A stretch of 64,000 bases of DNA from Orobanche coerulescens (taxonomy: Eukaryota > Streptophyta > Magnoliopsida > Lamiales > Orobanchaceae): positions 53,351,501-53,415,500 of the forward strand of contig CM065804.1 in the NCBI GenBank assembly GCA_033398695.1. The letters run 5' to 3'. Position numbers and translations under genes: made by a program. The notes beneath the pieces were generated by a model. It made no database searches and had not been told where the DNA came from. It saw only the letters and a program-made list of their open reading frames with translations. Below are positions 33,402 through 46,762 of this stretch, one piece after another (the stretch's first letter is position 1; each line of letters opens with the position of its first letter).

Positions 33402-34499
33402 CCTAGGATTTTTTCAGAAACAGAAATCAATTATTTTTATACATAAACCCTAAATAGAAACCCTAGGGATTAAGAAAATCAGTAAAACATCATAAACCCT
33501 AAACAGATAATGATTAACCCTAAACATCATAAAACATCATAAACCCTAAACAGATAATGATTAACCATAAACCTCATAAACATATTAAACCCTAAAATCA
33601 GTAAAACATCATTAACGTGTAAATGTATGTTTATCTACAGTAAGTTCAGATACTGATTTGTCTTGTAAATAATGCTTCAACTATCGGTTTATGGTAAATC
33701 CACAAAAAGGTTCTTCAATATGGACAAACATTTCATTACTTGATAATTCTTTCAAGAATCCAGCTTAATCAATTATACATATAAAAAATGCTTCTAAAAT
33801 TTCTTACCCCCGAGAAAATTCGAACATGAATCTCCCACTTAATCTTATTCTTTCTCTAACCGTATATGTTTCGTGCACATTTTACATACCTTTCTTCCAT
33901 CCCACACCAAAAGGGGGGGGGGGGGGGACAAATTCAAAAAGGTTGGAAAAATTGATTTAGTTCTCCTAAATAAATTAAAGTACACCATTTCCCAAAGCGC
34001 AAGAGTCTTCAAAATTCTTAATGATCATCAAGCAAAGCATAACCACCCGGAATAAGTGACTAATGACTTACCTCAGAACAAAATATTCCTACTTCTTCTC
34101 TAATAAACAAAACAGCATTTCAAGCCAATTGTTCTTCAAAATAAACATATTTACCCCGTATGCTCGTATAATTCAGTTACGTCTTCAAAGCAGCCCCGAT
34201 AACCAAAATAGTACACGAATTCAAGTAGTACCAGCCCCGATAACCAAAACCAGCAAATAAAAACATCCGAGAAAATAAAAAAAAAAACAGAAATCAAAAC
34301 TGAAAAAATGAAGAAAAATAAAACAGAAATCAAATTCCTGAAGATACGGACGGACGGGACGAGTACAGAAATAAAATTCCAGAAATAAAAAAAACTTACC
34401 TACGACGGACGACGGAAGGCGGCGGAGGACGAGCTGACGGCGGACGGTCGGGATGAGGGTTCCAAACGGACGAGACGAGGTGGACGAACGTGACAAGGC
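33402..34499. other. Region 5' of the CACTA-1 second gene
   Basis: It has a 47-bp duplicated segment (CATAAACCCTAAACAGATAA at 33491 and 33538), a run of 15 G (33913-33927) and AT-rich sequence. GACGG-rich sequence near 34405-34500 may be the untranslated leader or promoter. No coding similarity is seen. Confidence 0.5.
33913..33927 (+). repeat. Poly-G run (15 bases)
   Basis: A single uninterrupted G homopolymer, length-uncertain in any assembly. Confidence 0.9.
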
Positions 34500-35230
34500 G
34501 GACGTCAAAGACCGTCGTCGGCAAAACTGTTAAGGACTTTAGCCGACGACAATGACTCAGTCACGTTTTTTTATATATAAGGGGACTTTAGCCGACGACA
34601 AAGACCGTCGTCGGCTAAACTGTTAAGGACTTTAGCCGACGACATCATCGACTAAAATAAAAAAAGGAGCCAGCCCGACTCGGCCGTGTCGAACGACTCG
34701 ATCGGGTTACACGTCCAGAAACTTTTTGGAAATTTAGAACACTAGGTGTCATTTGACACGGGCCGTGTCACTTTAGCCGACGACAGCCGTCGGCTAAACT
34801 AAATCCCGAAAAAAATTATAAATAATATATTCTTTGAATTTGATTATAAATAATATATTTATAAGTATCTCTCTATATATATATATTTATAAATGTATGT
34901 ATGTATATATTTATACAGTTTTTATAAAATGATATTTATATATTTATACAGTTTTTATATAATAATATAGATATTTTTAATATAAAATTAAGATATCTAT
35001 ATATTTAAATTTAATAATATTTTTTTGGACTTTAGCCGACGGCAATCATCGGCTAATATAAATTCTGAAAATATATTTATACATATAATAATATTTGAAG
35101 TTGTTTGAATTTTATATATAAATTTAATTATAAATATATTTAATAAAAATTAAAATAGCAACACTTTAACCGACGGCGGCCATTGGCTAAAGTCTAAAAA
35201 CTTTAGCCGACGACAGTCGTTGGCTATTCT
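34500..35230. repeat. Internal array of CACTA subterminal-type repeats
   Basis: The motifs TTTAGCCGACGAC and CGTCGTCGGCTAAA found at the element's ends also occur here, between its two genes, in both orientations. They cluster at 34510-34650 and 34770-34800 and again at 35030-35230. Part is duplicated: GGACTTTAGCCGACGACA after CTGTTAAGG occurs near 34530 and 34620. Confidence 0.75.
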
Positions 35231-35683
35231 TAATCTGAAAAAAAAAATATGACCCAGTGGCTGCCGGGGTTCGAACCCGGGCCATTAATGTAAGTGATAT
35301 GGAATTTTGCCACTAGTTCATGTTTATCATTCGAACTTTTCAACCCAGTTTTTATATTTATATATGTCTTTTATATAATATATAATAATATTTATACAGT
35401 CATGATTATATACCTGTATATTAATTTATACAGTTTATATAATAATATTTTATAAATTTATACTCGTTTTTATATAATATTAATAGTTTATATATTTATA
35501 CTTGTTTTATTATAAATAAATATATATATATATATATAATAGTTTATATATAAGAAAAAATCATCAATGGAACAATGAATATAACAAAATAAAAAAAATC
35601 AGGTAATAATATCACTTTTTCGATTCGTTCGAGCGGCACACAACAATGAACATTTAAGGAACTTTTACAAATGATATGTCCTT
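35231..35683. other. AT-rich spacer, 3' of the transposase gene
   Basis: It includes GCCGGGGTTCGAACCCGGGCC near 35262, a T-loop-like palindrome, and an (AT)n run near 35518-35540. It probably carries the transposase 3' untranslated region. No gene is seen. Confidence 0.45.
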
Positions 35684-37203
35684 CTAAGGCTCATAGTCAG
35701 AATCACTACTTGAGTCTGTCTCTGTGTCGGAGTTGATAACTGGCAGCATATGTCTGAACTCCTCCTCATCATCTTCATCAGAGTCTGCACGTAATTCATT
35801 TGTACCTACATCTATGAACCAACGTTCTTCACCATATAGCCGAACCACTCGACCTTCTACAACATTATTCAGTAGTATTGTGGAGGATGGTGGAATATTA
35901 TTTGTATCCGGCTCTTGATATGCCTCATTGTCATTCTTATCGACTGCTTGTCCAAGTGTAGCAGCACTATATATATTTCTTGTAGCCACATGATTTACCA
36001 TCTTCCATGCTCTTTTTTTTACCAAGTCATCGAGGTAGTAAACTAGTTTAGCGGATGTTGCAAAAACAAAAGGATCACCTTCATACCAACATGTAGAAGT
36101 ATCAACAGATAATAGTCCATAATTATCCTCCCTTTCGATTTGAGGATTTGTATCAAACCACCTACAGTTGAACAAGTAAACTGTCAAGCCTTCTCCATAA
36201 ATTAGTTTCACTACTTCGAGAAGAACATCGTAATATCCACCGTCAATCATAACCCTAGAATTTTGACACCTCCTTCTTTGATCTCTGTCGATACATACAA
36301 ATGTCACACCATTTACCTTCGCCATTAAATAAACTCTAGATATAACAGGCTTCATCGAAAGAAGCATCAACTCACGTGACCACGTTGGGTGGCCATCACT
36401 TTTTATGTGCGTCATCTAGATATTAATTAAGGTGAATGTTCTAATTAAGTAAATTATGTAAGCAAATTAAGTATACAGTAATTAAACACTTACCCATTGT
36501 CCGAAATAATCAACAAATGTTTCATTATGGAATCTAATGTCTCCATTCACAGCATCACATGAAAGGTGAATATCTTTCTAATATTGAACTTCTGGATAGT
36601 TAAGTAATATCCACCAATGTGCAATTCGTAGCTCGTATGGTTGTAAATGACTGTCATGTAATCTTCCTTGAACTTCAACTTCGCTGGTGATGATGGAGAG
36701 ATTAAATTGCACTGGAATTGTTGACATAGGCTCGGGTTTGGGATCCACCGCGCGTAAATAGAACTTGGTATATGTTACACACTCTAATGCAAGATATGCT
36801 TCGGCTATACATCCTTCTGGTGCAGACTTATTAGTCACAAAGTCCTTGTACTCACCAAGTTGCATTTTTATTGGAAACATCCACGTGTAGTGGACTAGGC
36901 CTGTTAGTAAAAGTTGGCGAGGGAGATGGATCATGAGGTGAGGCATGAGATCAAAAAAATTCGGTGGGAATATCCTCTCAAATTTGCGTAAGATATAAAT
37001 GATCTCCTTTTGCATGAGCCGGAGATCTGACTTCCTTACTTCCCTAGTGCATAACTTTTGAAAGAACTTGGATAACAATACACAAGGCTCGACCACCTAT
37101 TTTGACAAGTATGGTCGAATAAACACAGGAAACAAACGTTGTAAGAGGATATGACAATCATGGCTCTTTAGTCCAGTTAACTTGTTCTCCTTAAAGTTAA
37201 CAC
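35684..37203 (-). pseudogene. CACTA-1 TNP2-type transposase, C-terminal part (DUF4218 and DUF4216 regions)
   Basis: This is the 3' half of the transposase gene left of the copia insertion. Reading on the minus strand from 37203: a segment ending LKSHDCHILLQR, a TAG (near 37097-37099), then the DUF4218-like region (36578-37096; FERIFPPNFFDLMPHL, LVHYTWMFP), a TAG at 36578-36580, and an exon ending DYFGQW. A 78-bp GT-AG intron (36416-36493, phase 0) leads into the DUF4216-like region (36415-35684; VNGVTFVCIDRD, GLTVYLFNCRWFD) and an acidic tail (DSDEDDEEE). These domains follow the transposase core in plant CACTA elements; their exact role is unknown. The frame is preserved across the copia target site. 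Confidence 0.88.
36416..36493 (-). other. Putative intron in the CACTA-1 transposase gene
   Basis: On the minus strand GTAAGTG begins just after TTCGGACAATGG, and the segment ends AATATCTAG before ATGACGCAC. Splicing joins the flanking open frames in phase 0. Confidence 0.65.
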
Positions 37204-39193
37204 TGTTGGGATTCGGTACCTAAAACGAAGGCCCAACGGAAGCGGTAAAATGAAAATTAATTCGATCCGAATCCCTACGAGGATCGATCGAGCTACGTAT
37301 ATATGAATATCAAAAACGAATTCACAAGAGATATAGAAACTCACCCTTGTAGTCCGTCGATTAGATGGATAACCTTCTATTCCCCAAGTTTTGATTGATC
37401 TCTACGAATCCAATCTGCTCCAAGCTCTTGAACGATCCAACGCCGAAAGCACCGCGTCTCTACTTGCCACGCGCCGGAAAATGATCGGAATAACAACACT
37501 CGATTAACCTCTAAGGTTATGGCTAGAATCAAGTGATAAAGCTTTTTATTATTACACTCTAAGTGTATAATCTTGTTCTCTCTATTTTTTCTCAATCTTT
37601 CTCTAAGAAAGTTGAACAAGATGGAGATGAAGTTGAAGACTAAAATGAAAACTATATTCTCTCTTCCACTTCCCAAAACCCACGGCTGGATATATGTTTT
37701 ATTTGGGTGTGTGAGTGTTTTCAAAGTCTTCAATATAATCTCATTACAACCACCTCAAATCACCTTTCTATATAAAATGAGATATGATATCTCAAATGTC
37801 TTTAGTCATCAACCTACCAAGGATGAGACCAAGACCATGAGGGAAAAGTATGAGGTGGGGCAGCCTCTAGAAGGAATTGGACAAGTTCGGTCCGTTTTGG
37901 ACTCCCGTGAGTCCAAACAGATAAACTCCGATTCCGTTCCGATGTATTTATATAGATTAATTAATCTAATTAATTAATCATCAAATACATAATGACATAA
38001 TTAATTTCTCCAAGAAATAATTATATTCATGAATTAAATTAATCACCCAGAAATATATTTAATTCATTAGGCCGTAAATTAATTTATCCAATAAATCAAT
38101 TTAGACATCCAATGTCCCAAAATCAATTAGACATCCAATGTCCAATAAATTAGATATCCAATATCTAATATTTATAATGAGAAAACAAGCTCAATTCATT
38201 CCGTCGTCAATCCTAATGCACGACTCGGTAGGTCTGTCTCATTCAGCAATGGGAGGAACCAAAGAGTAGTAGCACCACCTAGCCAGCCTGGCGGCCTACG
38301 CTGTACCCCGACTGAGAACGAATGATCGGGATCATTCAAGAACCATTCTGTCGTGAATATCAGTATACGTATAAACCCTTCTTTCAAATGTCCCGATCAA
38401 ATTATAGGGTCACGATCAGTCAAACGCTATTTGTACTTGACGCTATGCATGCGTTAATGCAAATCGAGATCATCGAGCTCTCGTGTATCCAATACAACTA
38501 GCTCCAATGCTTTGGACAAAGACTTATGATCTTATCTGCCAATAACCGCATAGGACATATAACCCGCTCACTAACGGGAGAAAGAATTCTATCTTGGTAT
38601 TCAGTAGGACCTGCTACTTGCCCGTCAAGATGCACGTCGAGGTTAACCCCGCCTTAGGTTTACGGGTCGAACTACTCTAATGAAAATCTTGACGTCACAA
38701 GCACATCCCTACTAAATCCTCAAGTCGAAGGTTCACGAATACCTATCACAACCTTTCGATTCCATCATTGACTGTCCCGGAGTGAAATCCGTGTGACGAA
38801 TCGAGGGTGAGTCGGTTCGAGTATACTAATCCAATTTGCATACCTACAACGTGTGCTCCCACTAACCAATAGCGTTCGACAGGCACTTTCCATGTCAAAG
38901 AACACGTCATACAAGTCTTCACATAAATTTAACGCCCAGTCAAGTTTCATCGACTTGCGAACGATTAAGTATTTGAGCTATAAACCCTTCCAGTGCCGAC
39001 CCCCTTATCCAATAAGGAGTGGAACGGTTTTCTCTCAAATACACAGACTAGTTTCTATATGTATATTTACGAGTTAGGAACTACTAGTAAATAAAGAAAC
39101 ATCCATTGCCTTATATTGATGATTTACATAATAACAAGTACAATGCCCTCACTCAACATCCTCTGAGTGGCATTCGAGGGCATACTCCTAACA
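37204..39193 (-). repeat. 3' LTR of the copia element (1,990 bp)
   Basis: It lies next to the polypurine tract (39194-39206), so it is the 3' LTR of the minus-strand element. Open frames within it, up to 134 codons, are conserved in both LTRs only because the LTRs are copies, and they match no known protein. Confidence 0.9.
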
Positions 39194-39207
39194 ATCTCCC
39201 ACTTGCA
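39194..39207 (-). other. Polypurine tract of the copia element
   Basis: On the minus strand GTGCAAGTGGGAGAT abuts the LTR start TGTTAGGAG. Positioned 3' of the RNase H region, as expected. Confidence 0.8.
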
Positions 39208-39208
39208 C

Positions 39209-42200
39209 TCAATGCCACACACTATGGTATCTAATACCCATGTTCTCCAGATGACGCTCCAAGTTAGTCTGAGAAAGTGGCTTGGTCAGTGGATCGGCGA
39301 CGTTGTCGGACGAGTCTACTCTGTGCAGCATAATATATCCCTTGCGAACAAATTCTCTTACGAGATGATACTTCCTCTCAATATGTTTGGTGCTGTTGTG
39401 AAACCTCGGCTCCTTGGCCTGCGCTACAGCTCCGTCGTTGTCGCGATGCAATGTAGAGCAGTGACTCAACACATGGTATCACTTGAACTTCTCCCAGAAA
39501 CTTCTTAATCGAGAACCCTTCCTTAGAAGCCTCCGAGGCTGCTTGATACTCAGCCTGACAGGTGGAATCAGCAGTCGCGCTTTGCTTGGCGCTACGCCAA
39601 GATACTGCTCCTCCATTAAGAGTAAATATGTAGCCAGAAGTAGACATCGAGTCGTCCTTCAGTCCTTGGAAGTTCGAATCAGTGAATCCCACCACATCCA
39701 ATTCTCCACCGCCATACATCATAACCATATCTCTAGTCCTTCTCAAGTACTTGAGAACGTTCTTTCTGGCGGTCGATGTTCCCTACAGGTTTGCACGAAT
39801 CCTACTCACCACGCTTACAGCATGCGCGATGTCAGGTCTTGTACACAACATAGCATACATAAGGCTACCCACGGCCGAAGCATATGGTATATTACTCATT
39901 TCCTTTCGTTGTTCCTCACTTTGAGGACACATCTTCAAGGAGAGTTTTATTCCATGTCGCATCGGTAGGAACCCTCTTTTAGAATCATCCATCTTAAATC
40001 GCTTTAAGATCTTATCTATATAGAGGGCTTGGGAAAGACCTATTGTTCTCTTCGCTCTATCCCGGTAGAGTCGAATTCCAAGAATATAGGTTGCTTCTCC
40101 CAAGTCTTTCATGGAAAAATTACTCGAAAGCCAAGCTTTTACGGAACTGAGCATTCCCACATCATTTCCTATTAGTAGAATATCATCCACATATAGTACT
40201 AAGAATGCGATCTTGCTCCCACTAACCCTCTTGTATACACAAGGTTCCTCTTCATTTTGCATGAAGTCAAACTCTTTGACCGCCTCGTCAAAACTAAGGT
40301 TCCAACTACGCGACGCTTGCTTCAGTCCATAAATGGAACGCTGAAGCTTGCACACTTTCTGAATATCGACTTCGGACACAAAGCCTTTAGGCTGCTCCAT
40401 ATAGATTTCCTCCTCGAGGAATCCATTAAGGAAAGCCGTCTTTACGTCCATTTGCCATATCTCATAATCGTGGTAGGCAGCTATAGCAAGCATCATGCGA
40501 ATAGACTTGATCATGGCTACGGGCGAGAAGGTATCGTGGTAATCGATCCCTTCTTTCTGGGTATAACCCTTTGCCACAAGCCTGGCCTTATAGGCGTCAA
40601 CCTTGCCATCACCATCAGTCTTTCTCTTGTAGATCCACTTGTTCCCAATAGGTACTATGCCCTTGGGGCGGTCTACTAGAATCCAGACCTGATTGACATG
40701 CATCGAGTCTATCTCAGCTTCCATAGCTTCACGCCATTTCTCGGAGTCTACATCCACCATCGCTTGGTCATAGGTCGTCGGGTCGGTCTCTTGGCTATCA
40801 CTTGGAACCTCATGGAGACCCAGCTCCTCCAAGTGCACAATCCCATACCTCTCAGGTAAATGAGACACCCTACTAGACCTACGAGGTGGGTGTACTTGTG
40901 TTTCAGAAAGTTCGGTTCCAGTTTCTTGCACAGGTGTCTCCCGAGGAGTTTCATTGTATTCTTCTAAATAAATACTTCTACCTGTTCCGCCTTCCTGAAT
41001 GAACTCATCTTCCAGGAAGTGTGCTTGGAAAGCAACAATGATCTTTCGATCTTCGGGCATGTAGAATAGATATCCCATCGTCCCAGATGGGAATCCAATG
41101 AAACGTCCCTTCGCGGACCTAGCTTCCAACTTCTCCACCTTAGTCTTCTTGACATAAGCGGGACATCCCCAAATCCTAATGTGATTAAGACTTGGTTTCC
41201 TGCCCTCCCACATCTCATGTGGAGTTTTAGGAATGGATTTGGAAGGACATCTGTTTAAGATATAAGCGGCAGTCAGGAGTGCATACCCCCACAGGTAAAT
41301 TGGTAAGTCAGTATAGCCCAGCATGGAATGGACCATGTTTAACAAGGTCCGGTTCCTTCTTTCTGACACACCATTTAACTGAGGAGTACCTGGAGGTGTT
41401 AGTTGTGAAACTATTCCATGTTCCTTAAGGAACTCGTCAAACTCTGTACTCATATACTGGCCACCTCGGTCTGACTGAAGTGCTTTGATATGATTACCAG
41501 TTTGTTTCTCGACTAGGGCCTTGAATTCGTGGAATTTCTAAAAGGCCTCGGATTTATGTTTCATTAAGTATACATAACCATACTTAGTATGATCATCTGT
41601 AAACGTAATGAAATATTGATATCCGTCACGTGCTGCTTCTAAAGCACCACATACGTCGGTATGGATTAATCCCAGTTTATCAGCGGCTCTTTCAAAAGTC
41701 CCTGTGAAGGGGGACTTAGTCATTTTGTCTTTAAGGCAAGATTCACAAGTAGGAAAGGGATTCGATCCCAATGGACCCATAAGTCCATCTTTTTCCATCT
41801 TGTAAACCTTGGTCTGACCAATATGACCAAGTCTAAGATGCCATTTCAAAACTTGATTGGTTTCATCCCTACCACGTTTTCTAGTCATAGTATTCACAAC
41901 TACTTTCTTGCTGAGATTTAGATGATACAATCCATTCAACAATGTAGCAGTACCCACTAGTTTATTTCTAAAATAAATTTTGCAGGAACCATCACCAATG
42001 AAAAATGAAAAGCCTTTTCGGTCCATGACCGGAATGGATACAATGTTTTTGTGCCCCTTGGGCAAAATAAGTACATCTTCTAAAGTCAAAACAAAGCCGG
42101 ATTCTAAACCCAAAAGAAGTGATCCTATGTCGGTCGCCTCGACACTATGCCCGCTTCCGACTGTGATCATAACTTCTCCAGCTCCAAGCTTCCTACTTTG

Positions 42201-43136
42201 TTCCAGATCCTGATTCACGGTACAAATATGAGAACTAGCACCAGAATCCAGTATCCAGGAAGTAGAAAATACAGTAGCAGAACTATTTGTTTCCAAAACT
42301 AAAAGTTCTGTACCTGAAGTGCCATGAAGAATCGGATAGTCTCTAGCCCAGTGGCCCAGATCACCGCACTTGAGACAAGTATCCTTCTTCTTCTTGTTCT
42401 TAGGAACCATCGGGGCCTTGCCCTTACCCTTAAGGTCCTTAACTTGTAGTCCATTTTGCTTCATGGTCTTTTTCTTCTTGTTCTTAGACCTCCGAGGTCC
42501 TGAAGAAATTACAAGAGCAGACTCCTTCATCCGCGGAGTCTTCATATGAGACTGAGCGGTCAAAAGTTTGTTCATTAGCCCAGCTATATTACATGCAATC
42601 TCATTGCAGTTGAAGTTCATAACAAACTGTGAGAAGGAATCAGGGAGAGATTGTAGGATAAGGTCGGTTTGGAGAGAAGTATCCATTTTAAAATCAATAG
42701 CCTCCAATCTCTCGATCATGGATATCATTTTGAGGACGTGTTACCCAACCTTCTCAACTTCCTTCATCCTTGCACCGAACAGTTGCTTGGATATCTCATA
42801 TCTAGCAGTTCTGCTGTGCTCACCATAAAACTCGGTTAAGTGAGATAGAATCTGCCTAGCAGAAGTCATTTTCTCATGAGCTCTCTGAAGCTCATTAGAC
42901 ATGGAAGCCATCATATAAGCACGAACTTTCACGTCATCCTTAACCCACTTTTCGTGGTTTTCAATCTCTTCCTGATTGGCTCGAGTCCGCACAGGAGGTG
43001 CCGGAATGTCCGTCTCCAAGACGTATCCCAGTGCCTCTATACTGAGAACAATCATCAGATTGCGGAGACAATCCACAAAGTTAGGTCCCATTAAGGTGTT
43101 CTTTTCGAGTAGAATTGCGAGTGGATTCATTGTCAT
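39209..43136 (-). pseudogene. Copia gag-pol polyprotein
   Basis: One long frame starts at ATG 43136 (MTMNPLAILLEK). Gag has a zinc knuckle missing its last Cys (CLKCGDLGHWARDY). Then follow aspartic protease WILDSGASSHICT, the pre-integrase segment (WHLRLGHIG, CESCLKDK), integrase DDE (FTDDHTKYGY, QSDRGGQY, GVSERRNRT), RT with YVDD (40182-40193) and RNase H (GFTDSNFQG, ADSTCQAEY). Only a few breaks exist: TAA 42741-42743 (expected CAA), TAG 41538-41540 (expected CAG), a small deletion with TAG near 39780, and a frameshift near 39440 before DNDGAVAQAKEPRFHNSTKH. A single continuous polyprotein is typical of copia. It is inactive now, but it is the best-preserved element in the window. Confidence 0.93.
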
Positions 43137-44738
43137 ATTGAGATTTGAGTCTACATTAAGTACGATAGATTAATTAGTGACTCATTCAATTATGTTCTGA
43201 GTATAGAATTAAGGTCTTTTCTATTCTTGTTACCCAGCTCCCACTAATTTTATCGGAACAACACACTCCCATGTGGAATCCGGAAGTATCGTCGCTCTAC
43301 TTCATAGTGGTGATCGAGTTCTTTATAAATCTTAATAGAGGGCAACCGAACAGGTTTCTAGTCTATTAATTTTCATAAAGTGGTGTCCAACACCAACCCA
43401 TCTAATGGATGATTCGATCTTCTTTTTCCCCTTGTTCACTCCCCTCAACCTATACGGTTTCTATGGTTCGTGAACAAGTTAAGTTTATACCATCGACGCA
43501 AATCAGTTTCACAATTGAATCTTATCCGGCAACCTATCAGGTTTCTAGGTATAAAATTTGCTCCAACCGAAGGCATCCAATGCGCTCTCGGTAATTTATC
43601 CGTCCTCCCCGAACGACTACCCCGATAACTCGGAAGCATAGCACATCCGGTTTGGATTTCAATTTCCCGAAAGCTCGATGGAGGGAAGGAAAACCTTGAA
43701 ACCTTATAAACTTAATAATTTGTTGTGGTAGAATTATCGCGATTAACGTTACACTTTGCACATTAATCATTTAAGCGCGTTTGTGGCATTCATACAATAT
43801 GAAACAACCATTCACAGCCTAGTTGCTACCAACATGTGGTGCATGGACCGTTCCTAGAAAACAAAAACTCCGTAATCTAATTATAAGTCTTCGTCTTGAA
43901 TCTTCGTCTTCTCGAAATGGATCTTCCTCCGGTCTTCGTCATTACGTATAAATTTTACATTGAAAAATTGCATCCTAGATACAAATAATTCTAGTAAAAT
44001 AAATTGGCTCAAAACGGCCTTTACAACCCAATCGAATAAAACCGAACGATTCAAAACTATGTCCATGAACCACATCCCCATTCAAAAGCATTCATCCAAT
44101 AAATACTAAATAAATGGACTACACATTAAATATATTGATCCAACCAATATAAAAAATAACCATCTATTAGAATTAATCCAATTAATTCACAAACATGGTA
44201 GTTTTAATTCGTTCGTATAAACTGGATGATAAATATTTCACAATAATAAATTTCCTCAAAATAAAACACCAAGTATTTTATTTAGTCAATTTAAATCCAA
44301 TTTAATTTCCGGAAATTATTATAACGAAACATAAACACAAAACGGAATCGAAATAAAATCGCGGGCCTGGCCGTGGTCCGGCATCACGGCCGGTCCTTAG
44401 CCGAGGCTGATACGCGGTCACGAAATAAGTGCCGGCCAGTCCAACACCCTTAGGCGGCCACAGGCGGCAGGCGATCCTGGCGGCCGGGCGATCCCAGCGA
44501 CGATTTTCCGACTCTTTTTCGTCCCGATTTCAAAAATTATATTTTTCTAATTTAATATTACCCATATAATTCAGTTTTAATTAATAAAACCGATTTATAT
44601 AGTAACATAAAAACATGGATAAATTAAATTTTCGACGAACAATTAAAACAACGAATTAAACGGTTGTGATTCCAAATCACTAATCATTTAATCAAGCATT
44701 CCAAATGCAATATATCGTATATACGATTGCACGACCTA
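43137..44738 (-). other. Copia 5' leader (untranslated, about 1.6 kb)
   Basis: It lies between the primer site and the gag ATG. It is AT-rich, with a GC-rich island near 44360-44510 (GGCCGTGGTCCGG, GGCGGCAGGCGATCC). No long open frame is recognisable as a protein. It is unusually long for a copia leader. Confidence 0.7.
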
Positions 44739-44752
44739 CGCTCCGATACCAC
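44739..44752 (-). other. Primer binding site of the copia element
   Basis: On the minus strand GTGGTATCGGAGCG directly follows the LTR end, matching the tRNA-iMet type TGGTATCAGAGC with one change. Confidence 0.85.
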
Positions 44753-46762
44753 TGTTGGGATTCGGTGCCTAAAACGAAGGCCCAGCGGAAGCGGTAAAAC
44801 GAAAATTAATTCGATCTGAATCCCTACGAGGATTGATCGAGCTACGTATATACGAATATCAAAAACGAATTCACAAGAGATATAGAAACTCACCCTTGTA
44901 GTCCGTTGATTAGATGGATAACCTTCTCTTGAGCTATTCCCCAAGTTTTGATTGATCTCTACGAATCCAATCCGCTCCAAGCTCTTGAACGATCCAACGC
45001 CGAAAGCACCGCGTCTCCACTTGCCACGCGCCGGAAAACGATCGGAATAACAACACTCGATTAACCTCTAAGGTTACGGCTAGAATCAAGTGATGAAGCT
45101 TTTTATTATTACACTCTAAGTGTATAATCTTGTTCTCTCTATTTTTTCTCAATCTTTCTCTAAGAAAGTTGAACAAGATGGAGATGAAGTTGAAGACTAA
45201 AATGAAAACTATATTCTCTCTTCCACTTCCCAAAACCCATGGCTGGATATATGTTTTATTTGGGTGTGTGAGTGTTTTCAAAGTCTTCAATATAATCTCA
45301 TTACAACCACCTCAAATCACCTTTCTATATAAAATGAGATATGATATCTCAAATGTCTTTAGTCATCAACCTACCAAGGATGAGACCAAGACCATGAGGG
45401 AAAAGTATGAGGTGGGGCAGCCTCTAGAAGGAATTGGACAAGTTCGGTCCGTTTCGGACTCCCGTGAGTCCAAACAGATAAACTCCGATTTCGTTCCGAT
45501 GTATTTATATAGATTAATTAATCTAATTAATTAATCATCAAATACATAATGACATAATTAATTTCTCCAAGAAATAATTATATTCATGAATTAAATTAAT
45601 CACCCAGTAATATATTTAATTCATTAGGCCGTAAATTAATTTATCCAATAAATCAATTTAGACATTCAATGTCCCAAAATCAATTAGACATCCAATGTCC
45701 AATAAATTAGATATCCAATATCTAATATTTATAATGAGAAAACAAGCTCAATTCATTCCGTCGTCAATCCTAATGCGCGACTCGGTAGGTCCGTCTCAGT
45801 CAGCAATGGGAGGAACCAAAGAGTAGTAGCACCACCTAGCCAGCCTGGCGGCCTACACTGTACCCCGACTAAGAACGAATGATTGGGATCATTCAAGAAC
45901 CATTCTGTCCTGAATACCAGTATACGTATAAACCCTTCTTTCAAATGTCCCGATCAAGTTATAGGGTCACGGTCAGTCAAACCCTATCTGTACTTGACGC
46001 TATGCATGCGTTAATGCAAATCGAGATCATCGAACTCTCGTGTATCCAATACAACTAGCTCCAATGCTTTGGCCAAAGACTTATGATCTTATCTGCCAAT
46101 AACCGCATAGGACATATAATCCACTCACTAACGGGAGAAAGAATTCTATCTTGGTATTCAGTAGGACCTGCTACTTGCCCGTCAAGATGCACGTCGAGGT
46201 TGACCCCCACCTTCCGGTTTACAGGGTCGAACTACTCTAATGAAAATCTTGACGTCACAAGCACATCCCTACTAAATCCTCAAGTCGAAGGTTCACGAAT
46301 ACCTATCACAACCTTTCGATTCCATCATTGACTGTCCCGGAGTGAAATCCGTGTGACGAATCGAGGGTGAGTCGGTTCGAGTATACTAATCCAATTTGCA
46401 TACCTACAACGTGTGCTCCCACTAACCAATAGCATTCGACAGGCACTTTCCATGTCAAAGAACACGTCATACAAGTCTTCACATAAACTTAATGCCCAGT
46501 CAAGTTTCATCGACTTGCGAACGATTAAGTATTTGAGCTATAAACCTTTCCAGTGCCGACCCCCTTATCCAATAAGGAGTGGAACGGTTTTCTCTCAAAT
46601 ACACAGACTAGTTTCTATATGTATATTTACGAGTTAGGAATGCCAGTAACTACTAGTAAATAAAGAAACATCCATTGCCTTATATTGATGATTTACATAA
46701 TAACAAGTACAATGCCCTCACTCAACATCCTCTGAGTGGCATTCGAGGGCATACTCCTAACA
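44753..46762 (-). repeat. 5' LTR of the copia element (2,010 bp)
   Basis: It is adjacent to the primer site. Compared with the other LTR it has two extra 9-bp segments (near 44927 and 46643). Confidence 0.9.

Larger units (their letters stand above)
37204..46762 (-). mobile_element. Ty1/copia retrotransposon inserted in the CACTA-1 transposase gene
   Basis: Two LTRs of about 2.0 kb (37204-39193 and 44753-46762) enclose a 5.56-kb interior with gag-pol on the minus strand. The 5-bp duplication AACAC is exact (37199-37203 and 46763-46767). LTRs start TGTTGGGATTCGG and end CTCCTAACA on the plus strand. The LTRs differ by scattered substitutions and at least two 9-bp indels, so the insertion is fairly recent compared with the gypsy copies. 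Copia lineage is not assigned. Confidence 0.96.

Noticed and set aside
33480..33610. TAAACCC-like telomeric repeat
   Set aside because: Only scattered AAACCCTAAA units within a 47-bp duplication, not a contiguous heptamer array.
35255..35290. tRNA gene suggested by GGTTCGAACCCGG
   Set aside because: Only the T-loop-like stretch is present. No box A at proper spacing and no acceptor stem pairing.
37377..37977. 118- and 134-codon open frames conserved at 44934-45534
   Set aside because: The conservation is only that of two LTR copies of one copia element. No protein similarity and no coding role expected in an LTR.
42741..43136. Separate short gag gene in the copia element
   Set aside because: The stop at 42741 is a single nonsense codon in the continuous gag-pol frame, which reopens immediately. 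It is one broken polyprotein, not two genes.
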